Source of the DNA: Scleromitrula shiraiana | Lineage: Eukaryota > Ascomycota > Leotiomycetes > Helotiales > Sclerotiniaceae | Assembly: GCA_028455995.1 (NCBI GenBank) | Contig: JABELC010000011.1 | Coordinates: 1,240,001-1,304,000, forward strand | Length of the DNA: 64,000 bases | Direction of reading: 5' to 3' | Shown: one piece after another, positions 25,991 through 38,066 of the stretch | Numbering within the stretch: position 1 is the stretch's first letter | Layout: the number at the start of each line of letters is the position of its first letter | The notes under the pieces: model-generated | Database searches by the model: none | What the model saw: the letters and a program-made list of their open reading frames with translations, nothing else | Told to the model about the DNA's origin: nothing | Program-made: the position numbers and the translations under genes

Positions 25991-27893
25991 GACGATTGGA
26001 CAACAGACGAAATTCGTTGCCCGGAGATTAAAACTGTAGATAGGTTATGAATTGAATTGCGAGCGCTTCCCGCGAGAAACGGAATGCGAGAAGCGCTATA
26101 TACGAGGCTATGGAACTAATGACACAAGGCTTCGACCCATCAGAGGAAGCTATTAGAATATTGCTTATGTATAAATGGAAATAATAAGTTCAATTTCAGT
26201 GTGTGGTTGAAAGTTGATTCTCAAATAAATTGCAGAATGATAAATTGAAGAAGATTGGTGGGAGGCCACAAGGCGATAATTATATTAAGACGAGGCAAGG
26301 CTATTATTATGTGTGTGTGTGTGTATGTATGGGTGGAATATTGTATGGGAGTGGGTGGATTGATGAACATGAAAACCAACGAGACCTTGAACAAATGAGA
26401 TGGAAGAGCCTAATAATTGGGTTTTAATAATTTGGGGAGGAGGGAGGGGGGGGGATTCTATAGAAGAAAAGGAAAAGGAAGAGGAAGAATGGGGGGGGAA
26501 AGTTGAAATTGATAAACTTTTGTTTTGAGGATGAAAGATAGAGAAGAGGAGGAAAGAATGCTTATGGAATGGGGGAATGAGAAAGAAAGTGTATGTGTGT
26601 GTGTGTGTGTTTTAGATTGAGAGAGAGTAGAAAGAGTAGAGAGAGTAGAGTTAGAGAGTGAGAATCAGATTTGAAGTAAAGTAAAGTAAAGTAAAGTAAA
26701 GTATGGTATGTGTATGTAATAATGTACTATGTACATAATAATACTAGATTAAAATTATTAGCCAAGTTTTTGGTTTCATGGTTTATGGTTTATGGTATAT
26801 GGTAGTACTGAAACTGGCAGACTTGCTCGAGACTGGTAGTAATAAAGTATTGTAGTAATAAAGTATTGTAGTAATAAAGTATTGTAGTAATAAAGTATTG
26901 TAGTACTGTAGTACTATAGTACTGTAGTAGCAAAGTAAAGTTCAGTACAGTATTATTAGTTGGTGTTCTGGTGATTGTATTAGATAAGCAATTGAAGTAA
27001 GGTACCGATATACCGATATACCGATATATCGATATCGATCCAGAAGGGTCATAACAGGTCATGGATTAATTGATATGATATGATAACTTTGAATTGTCAA
27101 GATGGTTGAAACCGATTAACGTAGTAGTCACGATAAAACTACTCGGCAGTAGTATAGTATGCTATATATATATAGTATAATATAGTATAATATAGATCCA
27201 TGGATATCTACTATCTATCCATGGATCTGACTTTACATAGCCCTAAAGTGGCTAGAACTACTACCTGTGTTGTACTAACTGTGTTGTACTACCTCCTCTC
27301 ATGTATACTATACTATACAATCAAACCTCTGTTCACATAACCCTTATATTGTTATGGTTATGGTTATGATCATTTACTGAAACTACATCCAAAATAAATC
27401 CATAGTATATTAAAATATCTCAAGACTCTTCTTATTTTTTTTTATTTGAGTAATTTCTGGAATTCCACTAGGCCTCGCAGTGAATTCATCTAGCAATCTA
27501 ACAGTACCCATGTATATAGAGTAGGTAGGTAGGTACTATCCCCTATGGATGAAAATTGAAAAGAAAAATATTGCTTGCTTTACAAAACTTTACCTTTGGT
27601 TGTGTTGTTTCTGCAAGTTCATGCTGGCACTGTCATCCTATACCTCAATGCGAAAAACGTTATTTATCAAGCAGTTTTCCATTACAATTAACATCGATTC
27701 ATCCATCCATCCATCCATCATCGATTTTAAATCACTTTTCAAACAGTGATTCGACATGTATTGTATTGAGCTTGCAGTTGCTGTTCATGGTAATCAATTC
27801 TCGTTATTGCCTGATATTAAATGCATCAAGGAGTGATATTATGAAATATTTAACGAAACTTCATTATCGCTCTCTGATCCTCTGTGGCTAAAC
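25991..27893. promoter_or_regulatory. Divergent intergenic region with simple repeats
   Basis: 1.9 kb separating the Snt2-like (-) and helicase (+) genes. It is full of low-complexity DNA: GT runs (about 26,311-26,324 and 26,592-26,610), a strong purine tract (about 26,430-26,560), AAAGT repeats (about 26,676-26,703), a 16-bp tandem array (26,837-26,900) and a perfect inverted repeat (27,194-27,228). No gene is supported here. Confidence 0.5.
26837..26900. repeat. 16-bp tandem repeat, four copies
   Basis: Four perfect head-to-tail copies of tagtaataaagtattg, followed by degenerate tagtact units to about 26,930. Confidence 0.95.
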
Positions 27894-30800
27894 ATGAAGC
27901 CTAACACTGGCTTATATCATAAGACTACCATAGATTCCACAAAATCTGCTTCTACCACATTTTCTCGTCTTGCTGTCAAGAGGACTTTTGATGGGGTTGA
28001 TGGTCCTGGAGCAAAATCATCTCCACATCTGTTGGGAATCACAAATAAACCTGCCGATAATAGAGGCTTCAGTCGTCCCAGCCTTGCAAATGATGCCCCT
28101 GGAGTTTTAAAGGCGAGTGAGATCGAGGATGTTGTTTCTCGGGACTATTCTGAGTATTCACAAAGAAGGAAACTCGCTCTAACACCCACACCAACGTTTA
28201 ACCCGAAGCTCAACTTGGCAGATCCTGCATATCAGCTACCGGCCCAACTAGTCAAAAATTTTGCTTCATTGGGTATCAAATCTATTTACCCTTGGCAATC
28301 CGAGTGCCTTCTTCGTAGTCGTGCACTTGCGGGAGAACGTAACCTTGTTTATACTGCTCCCACCGGAGGTGGAAAATCACTTGTGGCTGATGTTCTTATG
28401 CTTAAGAAGATCATACAAAACCCAGGGAAAAAAGCTCTCTTGGTGTTGCCATATGTAGCACTCGTCCAGGAAAAGCTAAGATGGCTTCGGAAAGTAGTTG
28501 AGGGAATCTCCAAGGATACCCACCCACAAGAGGAAAAATGGCCTTCTATGTGGCGAAACCGAGGAGATGAGAACTCTATCAGAGTAATAGGGTTTTATGG
28601 TGGTAGTAGATCGAAGTCGACATGGGCTGATATGGATATTGCCGTGTGCACCATTGAGAAGGTATGGAAATGTATCAACGACATCAAACCGTAGTGCATC
28701 CACTAACATGTCACAGGCGAACTCTCTCGTTAACGCGGCCATTGATGATTGCTCCATAGGAAGTCTAGGAGTCGTTGTCATGGACGAGATTCATTTCTTG
28801 AATGATGAGAATCGCGGCTATATGCTAGAGCTCATGGCTACGAAACTTCTTAGTTTGGAGCAAGGTGTGCAGATGATCGGTATGAGCGCTACGCTTGATG
28901 TTAGTTCAAACTCCTGATAATTCCATCTTCTGAGTTTTACTAACAAAGCAAAGAACGCAGAGCTACTTGCAAAATGGCTCAATAGCGCCAAATTCTACAA
29001 ATCTAACTATCGAGCTGTGCCAGTGGAAGAACATCTTGTTTTTGAAAACGCTGTTTATCCCGCCTCGAGCTCAAGTAGCTTCTACAAGACAGCATCACAA
29101 CTTAACTCTCAGATCCGAACAACCTCGGGTTCACTTCCTGAACCTCATCGGAAGATACAGGCTTCTAGTTTCAAAGAACTTAGCAATCCTTTACTGAACT
29201 CGGTTGTTGCTTTAGCAAATGAGACTGCTAGGAGTGGATTTGGCGCACTCGTTTTTTGTAGTAGTAAGTTCATTCGCTCGTTTTGCTATTGTCTATGGGC
29301 ATCGAAAGGAGTGCATTAGTATCTTTTTAGCTTTGCCATTTGGCATATAGGATGTCGATGTGCCTTTTCCTATGTTTTATTCCGCAGCATTAATGATTCT
29401 ATCAAATACAGGTCGCTCAGGTTGCGAGAGAGATGCAGTCTTAATTGCTAAAGTGCTACCACCTATTGAGGCAGTTGATAAGGAGATTATGGACAGGCGA
29501 TATAATTTACTGAACGATTTAAGAAGTACAAGTAGCGGTCTAGATCAAGAACTGGAGAAAGCAATTCCTTTCGGGGTGGCATTCCATCGTATGTCATATA
29601 CATTTTCTGCTTGAGAATCATCTGACTCCTTGTAGATGCTGGCTTGACCACCGAGGAACGCGATCTTGTTGCTGCAGCTTACGATGAAGGTATCTTGAAA
29701 GTTATGGTAGCGACTTGTAGTCTCGCGGCAGGCATAAACCTCCCAGCCAGTAGGTGCAAATCATCCAATATTAGTAAATCATAGTAATAACAATCATCTT
29801 CAGGGAGAGTGATATTGCATGGCGCACGAATGGGATCTGATTTGGTTGGGCCTTCAATGCTGTAAGTTATCTTTGCGTTGTTAGGTACTAATACTAATCT
29901 GCTTAGCCGTCAAATGCGTGGTCGAGCTGGACGTAAAGGCAAAGATGAGATTGGAGAGACATATCTCTGCTGCCAGAAGTCTGATCTTGAGGACGTTGCT
30001 GAACTTATGGAGGCTGACATTCCATCTGTCGAGAGCTGCCTGGTTCCAGAAAAACGAGGGGTAAAGAGGTAATCCTCTACACATGAAGATTCTAATTATT
30101 GAGACTGACATGCCAATTAACAGGGCATTGCTTGAGGTTATAGCCACGAAGCTAGCAACGAGCGATGCTTCTATCGATGACTATGTACGAAAAACACTAT
30201 TATATCACACAATCAATCGGGAAGATCTAGCATCAATGATCGAATCAACCCTGAAGGAATTATTAAACGGCGAATTGATTAAACAAACAGACCCATCTAT
30301 CTATGAGGCCACACTGCTTGGTCAAGCTGTCGTTGCTTCTTCTCTTACCCCCGAAGATGGTTTATTTGTTTATAAGGAATTACGAAGATCTCTCGAGGCA
30401 TTTGTGTTGGATGGAGAAATGCACGTTCTTTATACCTTCACACCTGTACAAGCCATGCAAGGAAACATCAATTGGCGAACATTCAGGAAAGAAGTTGATA
30501 TGCTTGATGAGAGTAACATGAGAGCTTTAGGATTCGTTGGTCTAAAGCCAGCAGTGATCAACAAAATGTGAGTTTGACGTCAAACTTCTCGAGATTTCCC
30601 CAGTCACTAACTACTTAGCAGGGCCCAAGGTGGATCGATGAAAGAATCGACCCCAGAAGAAATAGAAATCGCTCGCATATACAAACGGTTTTATACGGCT
30701 CTACAGCTTCGAGATCTATGCAACGAGATGCCTATTCATGCTGTAGCTCGCAAGTATGACCTCCCACGGGGAACTATACAGAATTTGGCACAGGCATGTC

Positions 30801-31420
30801 ATGGGTTCGCTGCTGGAATGATCAAATTCTGTGAGAGAATGAACTGGGGCGCGTTGGCTGCTGTTCTTGATCATTTCTCCGACAGATTAAGAGCTGGTAG
30901 GTCTCTAGTCCCTGAAAGAAAATTCTAGTATATTTGATATAACCTGTCATCTAACATACAACAGGAGCAAAAGCTGATTTGCTAGCTTTGGCGGAGATCA
31001 CATTTGTCAAAAGCCAAACTGCCAGGGTGTTTTGGGAAAATGGATATAAAACTGTAGGAGCAGTTGCAGCTGCTGACTCAAAAGAGTAAGTTAATCCAAA
31101 CCTCCATTCGGCTAAACTAACTGTTTCACTTAGTTTAATACCCATACTACTAATGGTAAGAAGAATTTCTGATGACAACACTATACGTTGGTTAAATTGC
31201 TGACAAGTTATCTTCGATAACAAAGGCACAGCCAAGAAAGTTACGATTAGAATCTGATGACGAAGAGAAGTTCCGTAATAAACTTCTTGCAAAGGCAGCG
31301 AAGATAGTGGAATCCGCAAATCGGATATGGGGTATGTGGTTCCCAAATTTAGAGATCGAGGTATACTGACATTGATGGATAGAACGACATATGCAGTTTG
31401 AGATAGATGATGAGGAGTGA
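27894..31420 (+). CDS. HELQ/MUS-301-like DNA repair helicase
   Basis: Thirteen exons: 27894-28661, 28717-28899, 28954-29263, 29412-29588, 29636-29749, 29804-29861, 29907-30068, 30124-30567, 30622-30896, 30965-31085, 31134-31155, 31226-31331, 31383-31420; 925 aa, all frames close. Superfamily-2 helicase motifs: Walker A TAPTGGGKS (154-162), DEIH (279-282), SAT (313-315), QMRGRAGR (539-546). The C-terminal part carries the Hel308/HELQ helix-hairpin-type region. There is no DNA polymerase domain, so it matches the helicase-only HELQ and Neurospora MUS-301 group rather than Pol theta. These 3'-5' helicases act at stalled forks and in crosslink repair. Exon 11 is only 22 nt, and the exon 2 donor is GTTAGT; both are inferred from frame and family fit. 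Gene symbol left empty because orthology was not tested. Confidence 0.88.
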
Positions 31421-31775
31421 TATTGATATCCGCAGATTTTGGGAACTGGGAAGATAACAATAATTGCCACGTGAATACTTCCTAGTGGTGCTTGCAGATA
31501 TACCGAAAGTTAGCTGGGGCATTTTGACAAAAGTTTTCTTTTCATGGAGGAATTCTAGATCATATAAGGTACATATCGTGTTTGTCATGATGAAATCTCA
31601 TTACCATCACATAGAACATCATGGCCAGCTTTTTAACGACACTCCAAGGGATTTCATTGGCACTTTAAAGTTTTGTTAATGAAGCAAGAAGTATTATTAG
31701 TCCAAATATCCCTATGAACCCGAACAATCGATGTTATATCCCCCCCTTTCCTCCCTTCTCCATACCCCTACTCCC
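31421..31775. other. Convergent intergenic gap
   Basis: 355 bp between the 3' ends of the helicase and phosphodiesterase genes. No repeat or further gene seen. Confidence 0.5.
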
Positions 31776-33207
31776 TTACCACACCTCTCTCGCCGCCCCC
31801 TCCACATCATCAACATTAACCAACGCCACCCCTTCATTCACCAGTGCTTTCCAAATCTCATTCCTCACACCCAATGGCCAAGCCGGCTGATTCCAATACC
31901 TCGCCCCAATACCCCTCGTCTTCGCAACCTTGAGTTGTTGCTTCAAAAGCTCAAGTTGCGTTGCATTGAGTTCTGAGGTAATGGATCCGAACGTGGCGGT
32001 GAAATCCGTGGAGGCGATGGGAGAAACTAGAGAGGTTATGTTTGTGAATGTTGTGGAGAGGAGGGGGAGAGGCTATGTGATTAGGTGAGTTAGTGTAGTG
32101 TCAGCAGCGAGGATGGGTGGAGGGGGGAGAAGGGACATACGGTGTCCCAGAAGTAGTCACGAGTGGACAGGGGTTGAATTAATGATAGCGGGGTGTTTCC
32201 TGTACCGATTATGGTTATGGGACGGGTAGTTAGGGTATTATTGTTCAGGTTTGTAAGATAGCCTTTCGTGCGCCTGAGGTAGATGTATCAATCAGGATGG
32301 AGTTGAAGAATATTCCATTACCCGCGAACATCCAAGCAAGTGTGCCATCAGACCCACCTCACATACTCTCCTTCACATCCCCCTCAACTCAAACTCAAAC
32401 CCGTCTTGAAAATAAAGAAAAGAAAACTCACAAAGGTTCCAGCTCCCTAAGAACAACCGGCCAAGTACTCGCTCCATCCGTCTTTACATCCACAAACAAA
32501 TATAACGTCTGTCCCGAACTAGTATCATAAACACCATTAAAAGTCTGCGTACTAGGATCTACAAACTTAGATTTAGGATTTTGACGCGACAGGGTGTCAA
32601 GTATTGGATTTATATATAGGGAAGTAAAGGTTCGAGCGGATGTTAGAGCGGAGCGTTCGTGGCCGCTGAGATGGGGTTAGTTGAATGGGGATAGAAATGT
32701 AAATGTATGATAGAATAGGATGGGGAATGGGAGAGTATAAGAGGAATCGAATATATAGTTTACACAAAAAGAGTATCATTATATAACCAAACATCTGCTT
32801 CGATGGAGATACAACCCACGGAAAGGGCTGTATAGAACGGGACTTCGCGCCAGTCTTATATTGACGATGTTATGAATTTTGATCTTTGAGTTTCTGAGAC
32901 GCAAGGAGATACTTACAGTCATTATGGGAATGAATTGCTTTCTATACACACAAGAAGTGTTAGAGATGTTGTCGAACTCTATGTACTGTATCTACGATCA
33001 CGATCCTGTAGGTTGACTTACCGGAATGATCCCTCGAGTCAAACTTGTAGGATAATCATATAACGGATTATTGTGAGCTTGACTTAGAATTCCCTGCAAA
33101 GAAGACGAGAGATCTGAAGCAGAGGCTGAACTAATAGCACTTAGTGCCAACGACAGGAAAATATACACATATGTGAGGTACATTTTTGTAGGTACACTCA
33201 TGTACAT
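31776..33207 (-). CDS. Secreted AIM6-family PLC-like phosphodiesterase
   Basis: Six exons: 33207-33022, 32941-32917, 32854-32764, 32665-32432, 32273-32141, 32072-31776; 966 nt, 321 aa. The N-terminus is a signal peptide; ATG at 33,207 is the longest start, but ATG at 33,183 gives a cleaner signal (MYLTYVYIFLSLALSA). The catalytic-type motif HSHNDYW starts at residue 66, followed by SIEADVWL, LFVDVKTDG (about 155) and a C-terminal RYWNQPAWP..LVNVDDV segment. This is the fold of GDPD/PI-PLC-like TIM-barrel enzymes and matches the fungal AIM6 family, whose substrate is not established. The HSHND motif is carried on a 25-nt exon. The protein is slightly short for the family but all core blocks are present. 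Confidence 0.82.
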
Positions 33208-33761
33208 TCACAAAAGCAATAAATTAATTGTCTCATACAAGCCATACTTACACAGATATATAAGACACATGGAAGCCGTTCCAAGACTTCGTTTTGGAAA
33301 CACTAACGCCCAGTGTGTTCTCGTAAGAGACGTCTAACTCTGGAAGAAAGCTTTAACGAATCCAAGGTCTAGATCAAGCAACGTGCGGGGAAATATGCAG
33401 TGACAAGAACCAGCGTTACACTCACGCGCGCAGGCGTGGGATGGGGAAGTCGCAAAAGCAAAGTTTGGACTTTTACCAAGCTAATCAATCAATCAATTTG
33501 CTGTCGTGGAACTTAAACTTTATGCATCGAATCCAATTAAGTATACAGGTATCATTTTACACGTTTGACATTATCGTTGATCATCACCCGCTCACCAGCC
33601 CTCCCTAGGTATATGATGAACGCCATTCTCCAAGTATTCTGTCCCAATCCAATAGTTTCATCACCTTTTCCCCAGAAATATAACCCCATAGTACCATTCC
33701 TTTTTTGTCACCAAGCCCCCCCACCATCCATTGTCATGTCATCGTAAATATGAACGCCAGA
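33208..33761. other. Intergenic, upstream of AIM6-like gene
   Basis: 554 bp holding the promoter of the minus-strand phosphodiesterase and the 3' end of the Bub2-like gene. A short AATC repeat lies near 33,483-33,498. No other feature seen. Confidence 0.45.
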
Positions 33762-35231
33762 TTATTTAGCATGAGAAACAATCTCAGCATATACATCGTC
33801 AGGAATCTTCTTAATGAGAGTAAGTGTAACTTCCTTTATGGTATCAGCTTGCAAAGGAGGAAAAGATCGTAAGATTTTGGTTGGACTTTTATGTATTGTT
33901 AGCCACATTCTATCTCAAGTATGTATCATGTCAACTTACCTCGGAGAACTCATGATTGAATTCCGAAGAATGACAAGCTGTGCAACAATGCACAAAATAT
34001 TAAGATGCGCTCCATACGCAAATAAGAAATCCCAAAGACGAAGTACTTCTGGCAAGGGAGGTGTACAAGCACAGAGAGTAAGTACAGACGCAAAAGCATA
34101 GAGCTCTGCACTCATACCTTTACCAATCAAGTAGAGGCTTAATTTAGGATCTACTATGGCAAGAACCTTATCCACCAAGGCAAGTCCCTTATGTACACCA
34201 TCCATAGTGTTTCTCACGTAGCCAGGAACTTCCACTGTTATAAAACGATGAAAAGCAACGAATGCCTCCGACTCGCTGCGGGCCGCATACAGAAATGGTG
34301 CCGCCAGAACATTCATTCCTTGCACATATGTAACAGATTCTGAAGCACCGGCATCAGAACCTTCTGTGGTCAAAGTTAAAGCACGAGCTCTTGACTTCAT
34401 GCTAGGTGATACTGGTCCACGCTCCGGAGAACTCTGAATAGCTTCTTCCACAATCCTATCCCTCATATTTCTGAAATCTGCTCTCGCTTCCTTTGCATCA
34501 TGTAATTTCCATGCCACAGCATTAAGAAGTCGAATTAAACTTGCTTCGCTGACTCGACGTCGAAAGAGGGGATCGGTCGCCAATGTTCTGAAAGTATCAT
34601 TTCGAATTTTGGAATATGCAGGAGATGCGCCGCGATGGATGAGAGATAGATATGCGTCGGTTTCTAATACCGGGGCATTAAGTAATACAAGCCAAACATA
34701 GATGCGCAAAGAAGACTATTATAGAGTTAAAATAAGATTAAAATGATTAGAACCGAATTGACAGACCATTCCATCACTATCACTCTTGATTCCTTGGTCT
34801 AGTATCTTCATTCTCATGCTTTCCAAGCTACCAATTATATCCCCATCTGGTGGACCATCTCTGATTAATCGATCTAAGGACATGGATTCTGATGCGACAA
34901 GTCTTCTATTGGCCATTGGACGTCTGCCTGCAGATGTAGAATTTGGAGGGACCATATTTGTTACATCACTATTCGATCTTCCTCGAGAATGAGTTGGAGC
35001 TGTATTTGTAGGTTGTGTTGCATCCTTCTGAACTGCTGGGATTGTCTTTTGTAAAGACTGTCTATGTTGCGAAATTAATGAAGGTTGATTATATGATGAA
35101 CCTAGAGTATGGGCAGATTGTAGTCTTCGTAAAGCGCGATGAGTTTGTGGAGATGGGGGTGGATTAAGAGGAGTTGGATTAGTAGGAGGGGCAAGTGAGG
35201 GAAAGACCTCTTTGGTTGGGGAAGTTGACAT
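33762..35231 (-). CDS. BUB2: Bub2-like TBC domain GTPase-activating protein
   Basis: Three exons: 35231-34767, 34715-33940, 33885-33762; 1,365 nt, 454 aa. The start MSTSPTKE was chosen over an upstream in-frame ATG because that extension is a hydrophobic low-complexity leader. Residues 1-125 are disordered, Pro/Ser-rich. The TBC domain follows with both catalytic fingers: IRNDTFR (Arg finger, I-x-x-D-x-x-R) and YVQGMN (Gln finger), then LRLWDFLFAYG. Bub2 (Cdc16 in fission yeast) with Bfa1/Byr4 inactivates the Tem1/Spg1 GTPase at spindle poles and holds mitotic exit or septation. The N-terminal extension is longer than in budding yeast, as commonly seen in filamentous fungi. The first donor (GTCTGT) is unusual and is inferred from frame. 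Confidence 0.85.
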
Positions 35232-38066
35232 TATTGCAAACGCATTTTTTTGTGAATAGATGAAAAAGAAACAAGAAAAAAGAAAAAAGAAAATAAAAAT
35301 AGAAATAGAAATGAGTGAAGATAGAAAGAAATGTATCCTCAATATTCAAGAGTTGAGATCAGTATCAGAGAAGAATAGAATAGAATAGAATAAAATAGAT
35401 TAGATTAGAGTACACAAACGAATTGTATGTATATTGTGTGGAATTGAATTCGATTGTTATTGTTGTTGTTGTTGTCGTTGCCATGTGAGCAAAGATTAAT
35501 AATTAATAAGAGCGTGGAGCTGCTGCTGAATGAAACGCGACTTTCTTGATAGGATAAGATAGGATAGGATAGGATAGGATGGGATAATAATAAATTTAGC
35601 GCGCTGCTGGCAGTATTGCTGTATCAGTATTGTGGTATTGTTTCTACCCTAAGTGGCTGGCAGCCACAAGCCACAAACCACAACATCGGAACAATCAATA
35701 TGTATGTAGATGTATTCAATAATCATCCAAACAATTGAGCTGATATCATCTCATTCATTGTACAGATCTCCAATTCTTGGATATACTTTCTGTTGATCCA
35801 ATGCTCTGTTCTGTTCTGTTCTGTTTTGAACTGGATTGGACTGGACTACATTAGACATTAGATTAGAGATCACATGTATATTGAATCATGTGAGAATGAA
35901 CATGTGAGAATGAAGCTGATCATGTGATATGATAGATATGCTTCTATTGTACCATTTGTACAGTACATGACATTATATCATATCTGAAACATCCCGAGGT
36001 CTCACAAGATAATATTCTCTACTTGTTCAAATGTGATGTGATGTGATATGATGATATTTTTCCACGAGGCTCTTTTCCCCCTTTATTTATATTATAATAG
36101 CTGTTGTGCTTGGTTTCAATTTCTTATCTTTTCTTATAAATATATCTTCATTTTTAATATAATTATTCTGAAGTCTGAAGTTTCCCATGTGTAAGCACAT
36201 CATATTGAGCTTTTAAAGGAAAGTATTGCATCATGAAAGGAAACGGTAATTGGATGAGATAGAAGACTAAAGAACTCAAGGGACAAGGAAGGACCTTATT
36301 AGGCGGAAAAACTCCATAAACTCCACAAACTCCACAAACTCCACAAACTTTCCACTGTATCCACTTTCTTACATTAATAACACTGCCCCTCCCCTCCCCT
36401 TGGTATATTACCGCATCAAAGCTTTCAAGTCTTTCAAAGAATTAAGAATTCAGAATTCAGAATTCAGAATTTAGAATTTAGAATCCAGATTCATATCCAT
36501 AGAGTTTTCACTATGAAGAAATTTTCTACTATAATTTTATTTGCCTTTGTAAAAGCTTTCACGTTTTCAAAGGTTTTAATCTTACGCTATAACTAACGGA
36601 TCAAAAACTAATCGATTTAAGCGATTGCGTGCTCAAGACTCCTGCCTATCATCATCATCATCATTATCCCGTCCCGTCCCGTAGTTCTGGGCTGTTCAAA
36701 AGTTACCCAGCCGGGGCAGGCCGGCATACCAAAACAATATCATCAGCCTCAACCTTTCGAAACACAACAGAATTTTTTTTTTTTCTTCATTTTTCATATT
36801 GCTACCGCTAGTTTGGAAGCTATGGCACTAAAGAGTTCGAAAGCCGCCGTTCGATCGCCCATCTCCGATCCATGTAAAAAAAAAAAGAAAAAAAAAAGAT
36901 ATCCATATCCATATTCGTATCCATATTCATATCCATATTCGTATCCATATCCATATCCATATCCATTTTCCACCCATATCCATATCCATATCCATATCTA
37001 TATCCATTTTATACCCATATCCATTTTCCATCCATATCCATTATCCATCCATATCCATTATCCATCCATATCCATCCATATGAATATGAACTAATCACGT
37101 ATTATCAGCCCGTCAGCACGAATATCATCTCTTCGAGTCAATTTTAGGGGGCCTATTTTATTTTATTTTATTTTCTTTCTTTCTAGCTTGACATGAGTAA
37201 GAAAAAAAATATATAGAAGATTTAAAGATTTGAAGTAAGCTTACATAATATAACATAAGTTATAACTTGAGCGTCGAGAAGAAAGTTTTAAAGATTTATA
37301 ATTATAATTATAATTATAATTATATAATTGTATAATTGTATAATTTAATTTCTTGGCTTAATAAACTTTTCATCAGAGAATAATAAATAGTAATAGTAAT
37401 AATAAGTTGTAACGGAATTAAAGTTTAACCCAAAAATATTTTAACTGCTTAGTTGCTTAATTTTAACTTTTTAAGGGACACAAGGATTTTACTACCCTTT
37501 CTCGCCTTCCATTTGTACCAATCTTATTCATCACCGAGCACGCAATACATTGGTGGCGTACCACTACTCAATTTTTTCAAAGGGCTTGTAATCGCACTGA
37601 ATTCCATTTCCGGATCACGTCTTTTCCTTTCTATAATTCTACAATTCTACAATTCTAGAACAAAACCCTTATTCTGATTCTTATTCTTATACAACTACAT
37701 CTGGAATATCCTCCATCTTCTTTTCTCCAAATATTTCTACATCCAGATGTCAACTATTATTCCTTCTTCCTGATTGCAGGTAACCACCCAAGGAATCATC
37801 TGACATCCTTACCGAACCGCCCTCCCCCTCCCCCCCCCCTCCCCCCCGGTACCTGCCCGTGGACATATAATATCAGCCTTGCATCCGCTCATACATCACA
37901 TCTTTTTGGATAAATCAATATCTTGCAGCTTGGCCTGTCTGTCAGATCTTTTGACAACCAACCACTGTGCCGGGATATTTTTACCAACTCCGCTTAAACC
38001 CTCCTGCATCTCAGGTATCTTGGGTGTCTTCGGTATCACAACTAAGCAGCATCATCTTCTTCAAAT
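35232..38066. promoter_or_regulatory. Divergent intergenic region rich in simple repeats
   Basis: 2.8 kb between the Bub2-like (-) and sulfate permease (+) genes. It contains AGGAT repeats (about 35,551-35,582), a 9-bp ctccacaaa array (about 36,310-36,349), GAATTCA-like 7-mers (about 36,441-36,487), an ATATCC hexamer array (about 36,899-37,082), TATAAT runs (about 37,295-37,345) and a C-tract (about 37,822-37,849). No gene is supported. Confidence 0.5.
36899..37082. repeat. (ATATCC)n-like microsatellite
   Basis: About 180 bp of atatcc hexamers with scattered variants such as attcgt and attttc. An open frame through it is purely repeat-encoded and not a gene. Confidence 0.93.

Noticed and set aside
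36813..37094. 93-codon open frame with YPYPYS repeats
   Set aside because: Encoded by an ATATCC microsatellite and a poly-A tract.
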